The translations under genes and the position numbers were made by a program. This document shows, one piece after another, positions 1 through 6,598 of a stretch of 64,000 nucleotides of DNA (the first letter of the stretch is position 1; every line of letters begins with the position of its first letter). Source of the stretch: Aminobacter niigataensis (GTDB lineage Bacteria; Pseudomonadota; Alphaproteobacteria; Rhizobiales; Rhizobiaceae); NCBI RefSeq assembly GCF_014200015.1, contig NZ_JACHOT010000007.1:124001-188000 (forward strand), given 5' to 3'. Under the pieces are notes generated by a model. That model was given only the letters and a program-made list of their open reading frames with translations. It ran no database searches and was not told where the DNA came from.

Positions 1-503
1 TCGGCTGCGGATTGTGCGGCATCGAATCCATCGAAGAGGCGATGCGCTCGGTCGACGATGTGCACAAGGCAACATCAGGGCTTTCCTCCGAGGACATCGT
101 GCAGGCGGTGAAGCTGCTGTCCAAGGTCCAGCCGCTGCATGCGGAGACCGGCGCGGTACACGCAGCCGGCTTCTACGTGCCCGGCAAGGGCATTGTCGCG
201 GCGCGCGAGGATGTCGGCCGCCACAACGCGCTCGACAAGCTTGCCGGCGCCCTCGACAAGGCAGGCATATCGGGCGCGTCGGGCGCCGTGGTCGTGACCA
301 GCCGGGTGTCGGTGGAAATGGTTCAAAAGACGGCCGCCATCGGCGCGCCTTTCATCATTGCCGTATCGGCGCCAACCGCACTGGCCATCCGCACCGCCGA
401 ACAGGCCGGCATGACACTGATTGCGCTCGTGCGTGGCGACGATTTCGACATCTTCACCCATCCAGACCGCGTAAGTACCGGAGCCGCCAAAAATGTCGCA
501 TGA
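1..503 (+). CDS. fdhD: Formate dehydrogenase accessory sulfurtransferase FdhD, C-terminal part
   Basis: Reading frame 3 is open from the first base of the window, so the 5' end is missing. The visible part begins with the CGLCG cysteine motif (codons 2-6), which in FdhD relays sulfur from a cysteine desulfurase to the molybdenum cofactor of formate dehydrogenase. The conserved stretch around positions 195-250 (ARE-DVGRHNALDK) and the later VVTSRVSVEMVQK segment are typical of FdhD. It overlaps the next gene, fdsD, by 11 bases, as in rhizobial fds operons where fdhD and fdsD lie last. The first ATG-like codon inside the window is not the true start. Confidence 0.96.
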   Translation, partial: GCGLCGIESIEEAMRSVDDVHKATSGLSSEDIVQAVKLLSKVQPLHAETGAVHAAGFYVPGKGIVAAREDVGRHNALDKLAGALDKAGISGASGAVVVTSRVSVEMVQKTAAIGAPFIIAVSAPTALAIRTAEQAGMTLIALVRGDDFDIFTHPDRVSTGAAKNVA

Positions 504-744
504 AGAGCACAAGATGGGGACGAAGGAAAAACTCGTCTACATGGCGAACCAGATCGCGACCTTCTTCGAAACCAAACCCCATGACGAGGGTGTGGCCGGT
601 GTCGCCAAGCACATCAACGATTTCTGGGATCCGCGCATGCGGCGCCAGTTCTTCGAGATGTTCGATGAAGGCGGCAAGGGCATGAAGCCGCTGGTCATCG
701 AGGCGGCCGCCACGATCCGTCGCCCCAGGCAGGACGCAGCCTGA
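493..744 (+). CDS. fdsD: Formate dehydrogenase subunit delta
   Basis: An 83-residue protein of the FdsD family, the small subunit needed to make the soluble NAD-dependent molybdenum formate dehydrogenase active. The family signature is visible: KLVYMANQIATFF near the N-terminus, then a VAKHINDFWDPRMRRQF segment. The start overlaps the end of fdhD by 11 bases, consistent with translational coupling. The catalytic subunits fdsGBA are expected just left of the window. Confidence 0.95.
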   Translation: MSHEEHKMGTKEKLVYMANQIATFFETKPHDEGVAGVAKHINDFWDPRMRRQFFEMFDEGGKGMKPLVIEAAATIRRPRQDAA

Positions 745-810
745 CCGCACCGAGGCCGGCGGAACAGGCCGTTCCCCCCGACCAAACATCTGCTATGTTA
801 GCCATCCCTA

Positions 811-2391
811 ATGGTTTCTACCGATGGGATGGCTCCGATGAGGCTGATCGCGACCCGATATGCGCGCAGCGGTGACGTCCACATAGCATATCAGGTGGTC
901 GGCCAGGGGCCGATCGACCTCGTTTTTGTTCCCGGCTTCATCTCCAATCTCGACCTGCACTGGGAAGACGAAGGCTACAGCCGGCTGTTGCACCGGTTGT
1001 CGTCCTTTTCCCGCCTGATCCTTTTCGACAAGCGCGGCACCGGGCTTTCCGACCGGGTCGACGCGCATGCCCTGCCCAGCCTCGAAACGCGCATGGACGA
1101 TGTCCGCGCGGTGATGGACGCCGTGGGCTCGAGCCGGGCCGCAATCCTTGGCGCCTCCGAAGGCGCGCCGATGGCGATCCTGTTTGCCGCCACCTATCCG
1201 AAACGGACGCGCTCGCTGGTGCTCTATGGCGGCTACGCGCAGTTCGACAAATGGGTGATGGGGCGCGAACGGCTCGACGCCTTCATCGAGGCGGCGGCGA
1301 CCACGTGGGGCACGGGCGCGACGCTGGCTAACTTTGCGCCCGGGCGTGTCGACGACAGCCGCTTCGCCAACTGGTGGGCACGTTTCGAGCGGCTGTCGGC
1401 CAGCCCGACCGCAGCCGCCGCACTGGCCCGGATGAACGCAGACATCGACGTGCGCGGCGTCCTGGCGAGCATCCGCGCGCCGACGCTGGTGATCCATCGC
1501 CGCAATGACGCGCGGGTCAACCCCGACGCCAGCCGCTATCTCGCGCAGAAGATCCCCGGCGCGCGGCTCGCCGAAATCACCGGGCGCGATCACCCGATCT
1601 GGACGGGCGACGTCAACCGTGTCGCCGATCTGGTCGAGGAATTCCTGACCGGCACGCATGCAGCCCCCGACACGGAGCGGGTGCTCGCCGCCCTGCTCGT
1701 TACCCGCATTTCGGATACGGCACGGCTGGGCGACCGGATGTGGGCGGAACGCAGCCTGCGCTTTCATGAGACCTGGCGCCTTCTGGTCGGTCGCCACGGC
1801 GGCCGTGTAGCCGACCAGCATGGCGAGATGCTGGTCTCGCGCTTCGACGGCCCGGCGCGAGCGGTGCGCTGCGCCGCCGCCTTGCGCGAGGCGGCCCAGG
1901 ACATCGGCATCGCCAGCGCGCAAGGCGTGCATGTCGGCGAGGTCGAGATGCGCGGACCTCCCTCCGGCCTGGCGATCCGCGTGACGGCACAGATCGCCGA
2001 CCATGCCGGGCGCGGCGGCATCCTTGCCTCGCGGCTGGTCGCCGACCTCGCCGCCGGCTCGGGCCTGCATTTCGCCGATGCCGGCCGGCTGTCCCTCGAC
2101 GATCTCGACGAGCCGCTGGCGCTGGTCGAGGCGACGTCGGAACAGCACCTGGAGCCGGCATGCCGCAGCAAGGCGATCGCGGTGGAGCCATCGGCGCTGA
2201 CAGTGCGCGAGAACGAGGTGGTGGCGCTGATCGCCGACGGCAAGAGCAATGCCGCGATCGCAGCCGAGCTCAGCCTCAGCGAACACACGGTCAAGCGCCA
2301 TGTCGCCAACATCCTGCTCAAGCTCGACCTGCCGTCACGCGCGGCGGCAGCCGCCTTTGCCGCCCGCCAGACTGGCCCGGACGGGCCATAG
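811..2391 (+). CDS. Alpha/beta-hydrolase, degenerate cyclase-homology and LuxR-type HTH fusion regulator
   Basis: A 526-residue three-part protein. Residues about 10-280 are an alpha/beta hydrolase with an oxyanion region (VFVPGF) and a nucleophile elbow reading GASEGAP. Residues about 288-435 align in pattern with class III adenylate cyclase domains (ERVLAALLVT..., FDGPARAVRCAAALREA, GVHVGEVEMRG). The metal-binding aspartates are missing: the usual TDIVGST is TRISDTA and the usual GDG is HGE, so catalysis is unlikely. Residues about 465-520 are a LuxR-type helix-turn-helix (LTVRENEVVALIADGKSNAAIA...). The likely role is a cytoplasmic ligand-sensing transcription factor; the ligand is unknown. 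ATGs at 829 and 838 are alternative starts. A perfect hairpin covers the stop codon. Confidence 0.85.
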   Translation: MVSTDGMAPMRLIATRYARSGDVHIAYQVVGQGPIDLVFVPGFISNLDLHWEDEGYSRLLHRLSSFSRLILFDKRGTGLSDRVDAHALPSLETRMDDVRAVMDAVGSSRAAILGASEGAPMAILFAATYPKRTRSLVLYGGYAQFDKWVMGRERLDAFIEAAATTWGTGATLANFAPGRVDDSRFANWWARFERLSASPTAAAALARMNADIDVRGVLASIRAPTLVIHRRNDARVNPDASRYLAQKIPGARLAEITGRDHPIWTGDVNRVADLVEEFLTGTHAAPDTERVLAALLVTRISDTARLGDRMWAERSLRFHETWRLLVGRHGGRVADQHGEMLVSRFDGPARAVRCAAALREAAQDIGIASAQGVHVGEVEMRGPPSGLAIRVTAQIADHAGRGGILASRLVADLAAGSGLHFADAGRLSLDDLDEPLALVEATSEQHLEPACRSKAIAVEPSALTVRENEVVALIADGKSNAAIAAELSLSEHTVKRHVANILLKLDLPSRAAAAAFAARQTGPDGP

Positions 2392-2411
2392 CGTAAATGG
2401 CCCGTCCGGGC
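2375..2411 (+). terminator. Perfect 14-bp inverted repeat spanning the stop codon
   Basis: Bases 2375-2388 are perfectly complementary to 2398-2411 with a 9-base loop that contains the stop codon of the preceding regulator gene. There is no T-run after the stem, so a Rho-independent terminator is only one reading; an mRNA-stabilising hairpin is another. Confidence 0.5.
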
Positions 2412-2495
2412 GAAGCGGAAGGGCCACACCAGGGACTACAAATTCTCCCCAAGCAGGCAGGCAAAATGGCCATGGACCTGCGGATGGAGGAAGTC

Positions 2496-2972
2496 ATGAC
2501 CAAGGCACGTGAGGTGTTCGCAGCGCTGGCGGTCGCAGCCGGGTTCTCCGCGCTCATCGCATCGAGCGCGCTCGCCGAGGACAGTTCGGCTGAGGCAACC
2601 TACCGGGATATCGAGGCCACGCTCGGCTCGGTGCCCGGCTTCTTCAAGCAGTTTCCGGAGTCCGGCATCGCCGGCGCCTGGGCCGAATTCAAGGGCGTGC
2701 AGCTCAATCCCAAGACCGAGCTGGACGGCAAGACCAAGGAACTGCTCGGCCTGGCAGTCGCAGCACAGATACCGTGCCAGTACTGCATCTATTTCCACAC
2801 CGTAGCGGCCAAGGCCAACGGCGCCACCGACGAGGAAATCCGCGAGGCCGTGGCGATGTCTGCGACCGTGCGGCACTGGTCGACGGTGCTGAACGGCATG
2901 CAGGTCGATTACCCGCAATTCAAGCAAGAGATCGACACGGTGATGGCCGCAGCCAAGGCCAAGTCGCAATAG
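2496..2972 (+). CDS. Exported carboxymuconolactone-decarboxylase/AhpD-like protein
   Basis: A 158-residue protein from the ATG at 2496, chosen because GGAGGA (2486-2491) lies just upstream; in-frame ATGs at 2466, 2472 and 2484 are alternatives. The first 25 residues form a signal peptide ending near SSALAED. The mature part carries the CMD/AhpD core, with a CQYC pair followed by a histidine (CxxC...H) as in AhpD-type peroxidatic or disulfide-reductase proteins. A periplasmic location is unusual for this family. It precedes two further small genes (3028 and 3433) in the same direction, which may form one unit. Confidence 0.82.
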   Translation: MTKAREVFAALAVAAGFSALIASSALAEDSSAEATYRDIEATLGSVPGFFKQFPESGIAGAWAEFKGVQLNPKTELDGKTKELLGLAVAAQIPCQYCIYFHTVAAKANGATDEEIREAVAMSATVRHWSTVLNGMQVDYPQFKQEIDTVMAAAKAKSQ

Positions 2973-3027
2973 ACCGCTGAGATCAATCAACCGGGCGTCC
3001 CGCTGAGGGCGCCAACAGGAGGAACAA

Positions 3028-3390
3028 ATGCTTGCCACCAAGGAAGCCGTGACCGGCGCCTCGATCAAGAAGGCGATCGAAGGCCGCGACGGCAAGATGC
3101 TGTCCAGCTTCTATGCCGACGACGCGCTGGTGCGCGTCATCGACCGCAACAACCCGCCGAGCAAGCCGCGCGAGATCCGTGGCCGGGCTGCCATCACCAC
3201 GTTCTGGGACGACATCTGCAGCCGGGCGATGACCCACCGCGTCGACACCACCATCGCGCAAGGCGACAGCCTCGCCTTCTCGCAAGCCTGCTCTTACCCC
3301 GACGGCACCAAGGTCTTCTGCGCTGCCATGCTGGAACTCAAGGATGGCAAGATCGCGCGGCAGACCGTCGTGCAGGCCTGGGACGAGTGA
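3028..3390 (+). CDS. NTF2/SnoaL-like fold small protein
   Basis: A 120-residue protein preceded by AGGAGG. The pattern of an N-terminal helix, FYADDALVRVID, a central WDDI and a C-terminal DGKIARQTVVQAWDE strand is typical of SnoaL-like/NTF2-like polyketide-cyclase-fold proteins. The substrate is not evident. It lies 55 bases after the CMD-like gene and 42 bases before a 104-residue companion, suggesting co-transcription. Confidence 0.75.
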   Translation: MLATKEAVTGASIKKAIEGRDGKMLSSFYADDALVRVIDRNNPPSKPREIRGRAAITTFWDDICSRAMTHRVDTTIAQGDSLAFSQACSYPDGTKVFCAAMLELKDGKIARQTVVQAWDE

Positions 3391-3432
3391 TCGAATGCGG
3401 ACGAATGGTCGTCCGCAAAAAGGGAGGAAGCC

Positions 3433-3747
3433 ATGTTCGTCGCACGCTGGAAGATCGATGCCCGCTTCGGGCACAAGCAGGGTGCAATCGAGCTGCTGCG
3501 CCAATGGGAACGGGAGATCGGTCCGCAGGCCGGCACCGACCAGATGGCGATGCAGATCCTGACCGGATCGATCGGCGCCAAGGAGGCGGCGATCGAGGTC
3601 AACCATACGGTCGAGAGCTTGGCGCAACTCGACGACATGTTCGCCAAGATCTCCAAACTCGACGCCCATGCCCAATGGGGCAAACGGCTCGAGCCGCTGG
3701 TCGTGTCAGGCTCGTCCTACTGGAACATCTACCGGGTGATTGACTGA
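3433..3747 (+). CDS. Small conserved protein, possible dimeric alpha/beta-barrel (NIPSNAP/ABM-like)
   Basis: A 104-residue protein with a good Shine-Dalgarno (GGGAGGAAG before the ATG). It is rich in alternating strand/helix segments: MFVARWKIDARFG, then an amphipathic helix, then VSGSSYWNIYRVID at the end. This resembles ferredoxin-like dimeric alpha/beta-barrel proteins, but the resemblance is weak and the function is unknown. It ends the run of three small genes behind the LuxR-fusion regulator. Confidence 0.65.
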   Translation: MFVARWKIDARFGHKQGAIELLRQWEREIGPQAGTDQMAMQILTGSIGAKEAAIEVNHTVESLAQLDDMFAKISKLDAHAQWGKRLEPLVVSGSSYWNIYRVID

Positions 3748-3764
3748 CGACCACCCGATCAGGC

Positions 3765-4382
3765 CTACTGATGCGTTTCGCCCGGAGGGCGGTCTTCGAC
3801 CGGCCTTCGGGTACTGTGGCGCAGTGCCAAGAGGAAGATAATCTCGGCGGCGACGACGATCGCAATGATGCGGAAGCCGATGGTCACGGGATCGTGGTCG
3901 CCATCGCGCATCAGGTAGCCGCCGATCAGGAAGGCGGAATTCCAGATCAGGGCGCCGCAAAGCGTGGCCAACGCGAAAGGCACGAAGGAAAGCCGCAGGA
4001 CGCCGGCCTCGAGCGCCAGGTAGGTGCGCGCCACCGGCACCAATTGGGCGATCAGCGAAGCGCGGAAGTTGTTGCGGCGATAAGCCTGCGTCAGCTTCTG
4101 ATAGGTCGCGTGCTTGAGGAAAACGTACTTGCCGAAGCGCTTGACGGCAGCGTCGGCGCGATCAGGCCCCAGCCAGTTGCCGCCGGCATACCAGATCATC
4201 GAACCGAGGGTCGAGCCGACCATGGTCGCAAACATCAGCGCGACAAGCGTCTGCATGTCCGGCGCGGCGGTCATGCCGAGGAACAGCAGCAGCACATGCG
4301 ACGGCGGGACCGGCGATATCTTCTCGGTGAAGGCCAGGCCGGCGGCACCAAACAGGCCGAAACCCAGGATCGATGGGATCAT
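3765..4382 (-). CDS. DedA-family (SNARE-associated/VTT domain) membrane protein
   Basis: A 205-residue integral membrane protein with about five hydrophobic segments and the VTT-domain pattern: a re-entrant region FTEKISPVPPSHVLL, then GSTLGSMIWYAGG, then the arginine-containing LVPVARTYLALEAG segment. DedA proteins are linked to undecaprenyl-phosphate or phospholipid flipping. The start at 4382 overlaps by ATGA the stop of a truncated phospholipid methyltransferase remnant, so the two were probably once one transcription unit concerned with membrane lipids. Confidence 0.85.
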   Translation of the reverse strand: MIPSILGFGLFGAAGLAFTEKISPVPPSHVLLLFLGMTAAPDMQTLVALMFATMVGSTLGSMIWYAGGNWLGPDRADAAVKRFGKYVFLKHATYQKLTQAYRRNNFRASLIAQLVPVARTYLALEAGVLRLSFVPFALATLCGALIWNSAFLIGGYLMRDGDHDPVTIGFRIIAIVVAAEIIFLLALRHSTRRPVEDRPPGETHQ

Positions 4383-4601
4383 GCAAAACGCCAGTCGTAA
4401 CTCTTTGCCGGCTTCATCCTGGTGATCCGATAGAAGGCCGCCGGCGGCAGGTTGCGGAAAGTATGGCCAACGCGCGTCACTTCGAGATCGAGCCTGTCGA
4501 GTAGCGGCTGATCGATAGGACAACGGAAGCCGTAGGTGAACATATACATCGCCCCGCCGGGCCTGACATTAGCAAAAACGCCTTCGAGGATGGCGAGTGT
4601 C
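4379..4601 (-). pseudogene. C-terminal remnant of a PmtA-like phospholipid N-methyltransferase
   Basis: Reading leftwards from about 4600, the frame encodes ILEGVFANVRPGG, MYMFTYG, and then LDLEVTRVGHTFRNLPPAAFYRITR. This matches the last strands of rhizobial PmtA-type SAM-dependent methyltransferases, which end in a RNLPPA-YR motif. The SAM-binding N-terminal two thirds are absent; instead the sequence joins the tail of a histidine kinase on the other strand. The stop overlaps the DedA start by ATGA. Confidence 0.7.
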
Positions 4602-4604
4602 CGG

Positions 4605-4736
4605 CGCGGCGCGGGCCCGGGCCTCAACCTGGTCCATGAGATCATGCAGATCCATGGCGGCCGCATCGAACTCGCCTGCGGCGAGCAAAGAGGCACCCAC
4701 TTCAGGATAGTCTTTGCAAGCGATCCGGCTGCCTAG
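4605..4736 (+). pseudogene. C-terminal remnant of a sensor histidine kinase (ATPase domain tail)
   Basis: The plus-strand frame from about 4608 reads GAGPGLNLVHEIMQIHGGRIEL followed by GTHFRIVF. This is the G2 box and last strands of a HATPase_c domain. The H-box, N-box and G1 box are all missing. The remnant meets a minus-strand methyltransferase remnant head on at about 4600-4608, and no start codon with a ribosome-binding site serves it. Confidence 0.7.
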
Positions 4737-5497
4737 CCAGCGGCGATGGAGAGCTTCGCGCCGGCATCGGACAGCGCCCCGGTGAGATCGTCCGCTGGCT
4801 GCCGGTCGGTGAAGAGTTCGGTGAAACCGGAAAAGCCACAGACCTGGACCAGCCCCTGGCGGCCGAACTTGGTATGGTCGGTGACGACGACCGAACGCTG
4901 GCCGCGCGACAGCACCATGCGGGCGAACTCCGCCTCCTCGAGATCGTAGTCCATCACGCCGTTGGCCGCGTCGAGCGCGCCGGCCGAGATCACCGCATGG
5001 GTGACGGCGAAGCGGCTGACGAATTCGATGGCCGAGACGCCGAAGGCAGCACCGCTGTCGCTGCGCAGTTCGCCGCCGGCCATGTAGACCTTGTTGCCGT
5101 TGACGGTGGCCAGCGTGCGGGCGATGTCGGAGGAGTTGGTCACCACCGTCAGGCGGCGATGGCCGAGCAGTTCCCGGGCAAGATAGCTGGTGGTGGTGCC
5201 GGTATCGAGCATGACCGACTCGCCGTCATGGATGGTGGCGGCGACGGCCTTGGCGATGGCACGCTTGGCCTCGGCATTTTCGCGCATGCGGCGCTCGAAG
5301 GGCGCCTCGCCGACGGCCGACGGCAGGCCGATGGCACCGTGCATCTTGAGGATCGCTCCGTCGGATGCCAGCGGCTTGACGTCCCGACGCACGGTTTCGA
5401 GCGACACGCCGAGCTTGTCGGCAAGGTCGGCGATGGTGATCGTGCCCTCGTCCTCGAGCAGGCGCAGGATTTCGCTGTGACGCTTGGAATGGTTCAT
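4733..5497 (-). CDS. DeoR/GlpR-family transcriptional regulator
   Basis: A 254-residue regulator with an N-terminal DeoR helix-turn-helix (residues about 1-57, HSEILRLLEDEGTITIADLADKLGVS-ETVRRD) and a DeoR-C sugar-phosphate-isomerase-like effector domain (about 75-235, including MLDTGTTTSYLA and VTNSSDIA). Such proteins usually repress carbon-use genes and respond to a phosphorylated intermediate. It is divergent from the choline-kinase-like/amine dehydrogenase pair starting at 5712, which is its most likely target. The stop overlaps the end of the kinase remnant by four bases. Confidence 0.9.
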   Translation of the reverse strand: MNHSKRHSEILRLLEDEGTITIADLADKLGVSLETVRRDVKPLASDGAILKMHGAIGLPSAVGEAPFERRMRENAEAKRAIAKAVAATIHDGESVMLDTGTTTSYLARELLGHRRLTVVTNSSDIARTLATVNGNKVYMAGGELRSDSGAAFGVSAIEFVSRFAVTHAVISAGALDAANGVMDYDLEEAEFARMVLSRGQRSVVVTDHTKFGRQGLVQVCGFSGFTELFTDRQPADDLTGALSDAGAKLSIAAG

Positions 5498-5711
5498 CAG
5501 GCTGCCCCGCTCGAAGGGCCAGTTTGGCCGTTTCCGAGATTCGCGATGACTGACTCTACCGTATTCATCTCGCGATATTCAACAGATACGGTCAAAAGAA
5601 CAACAAAAACCACAAATCCGGATTGACACTGCCGCTTCCGCTGCGTGAGACTGCCCGTCAACAAGACCAGGGCGCAAGGGGAACGCGCCGGACACGGCAC
5701 GGAGAGGCTGG
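5498..5711. promoter_or_regulatory. Divergent control region between the deoR-type gene and the kinase/dehydrogenase operon
   Basis: This 214-base gap separates two divergent transcription units. The segment around 5563-5626 is notably A+C rich, with repeated AACAA/CAAAA words and an ATATTC/GATAC cluster. DeoR-family operators are often short direct repeats of this kind. No exact operator can be assigned by eye. Confidence 0.4.
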
Positions 5712-6596
5712 ATGTCGAATAGCGAGGATCGCATCCGCGCCCTGCCGCTGTGGAACGGGGCAGTGACGATCGCGCCGCTGAAGGGCGGCATCAGCAACGA
5801 AAGCTGGGTGGTGACCGACGCGTCGGGGGCGCATGTCGTGCGCTTCGGCAAGGATTTTCCCTTCCATCACGTCACCCGCGAGCGCGAGGTGATGGTGGCG
5901 AAAGCAGCCTTCGAGGCGGGCTTCGCGCCTGAACTGCAATATGCGGCACCCGGCGTGATGGTGACGGAGTTTCTCGGCGCCAGGACCTATGGCGCCGGCG
6001 ATGTCCGGGCCAATGCGACAGGCATCGCCCGCATGGTCAGGCGCTTCCATATCGAGATGCCCAGGCATGTTTCAGGGCCCGGCTTCATGTTCTGGGCCTT
6101 CCACGTGATCCGCGACTATGCCCGCACGCTTCAGGCCGGCGGCAGCCGGATGACGGCCGAATTGCCCCGCTATCTCGAACTGGCCGACGCGCTCGAGGAG
6201 GCGCAGGCGCCCCTGCCGATCGTCTTCGGCCACAACGACCTGTTGCCGGCCAACTTCCTCGACGACGGCGACAGGCTGTGGCTGATCGATTTCGAATATG
6301 CCGGATTTTCGACCGGAATGTTCGACCTTGCCGGCATCGCCTCCAATGCAGGGATGACTGAGCAAGAGTCGGACGATCTGCTCACCACCTATTTCGGCGG
6401 CCCGCCCGACCAGGAAATCCGCCGCTCGCACGCGGCCATGCAGTGCGCCTCGCTGCTGCGCGAGGCGATGTGGAGCATGGTCTCGGAAATCCACCTCTCC
6501 GCTCCGGACAGCGACTATGTCGCCTACACCGCCGAGAACCTCGGAAAGCTCGATGCGGCGCTCGAAACCTATCGCACATTGTACGGAAAACTCTGA
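5712..6596 (+). CDS. Choline/ethanolamine-kinase-like phosphotransferase
   Basis: A 294-residue protein of the APH/choline kinase fold. Key elements are visible: an N-terminal glycine/serine turn (GGISNESW), the Brenner box HNDLLPANF with the catalytic aspartate, and the metal-binding DFEYAG. Choline and ethanolamine kinases share exactly this spacing. It is followed after two bases by a dimethylglycine/sarcosine-dehydrogenase-like gene, so the substrate is plausibly an amino alcohol or a related methylated amine; the exact substrate is not shown by the sequence. Confidence 0.85.
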   Translation: MSNSEDRIRALPLWNGAVTIAPLKGGISNESWVVTDASGAHVVRFGKDFPFHHVTREREVMVAKAAFEAGFAPELQYAAPGVMVTEFLGARTYGAGDVRANATGIARMVRRFHIEMPRHVSGPGFMFWAFHVIRDYARTLQAGGSRMTAELPRYLELADALEEAQAPLPIVFGHNDLLPANFLDDGDRLWLIDFEYAGFSTGMFDLAGIASNAGMTEQESDDLLTTYFGGPPDQEIRRSHAAMQCASLLREAMWSMVSEIHLSAPDSDYVAYTAENLGKLDAALETYRTLYGKL

Positions 6597-6598
6597 TC

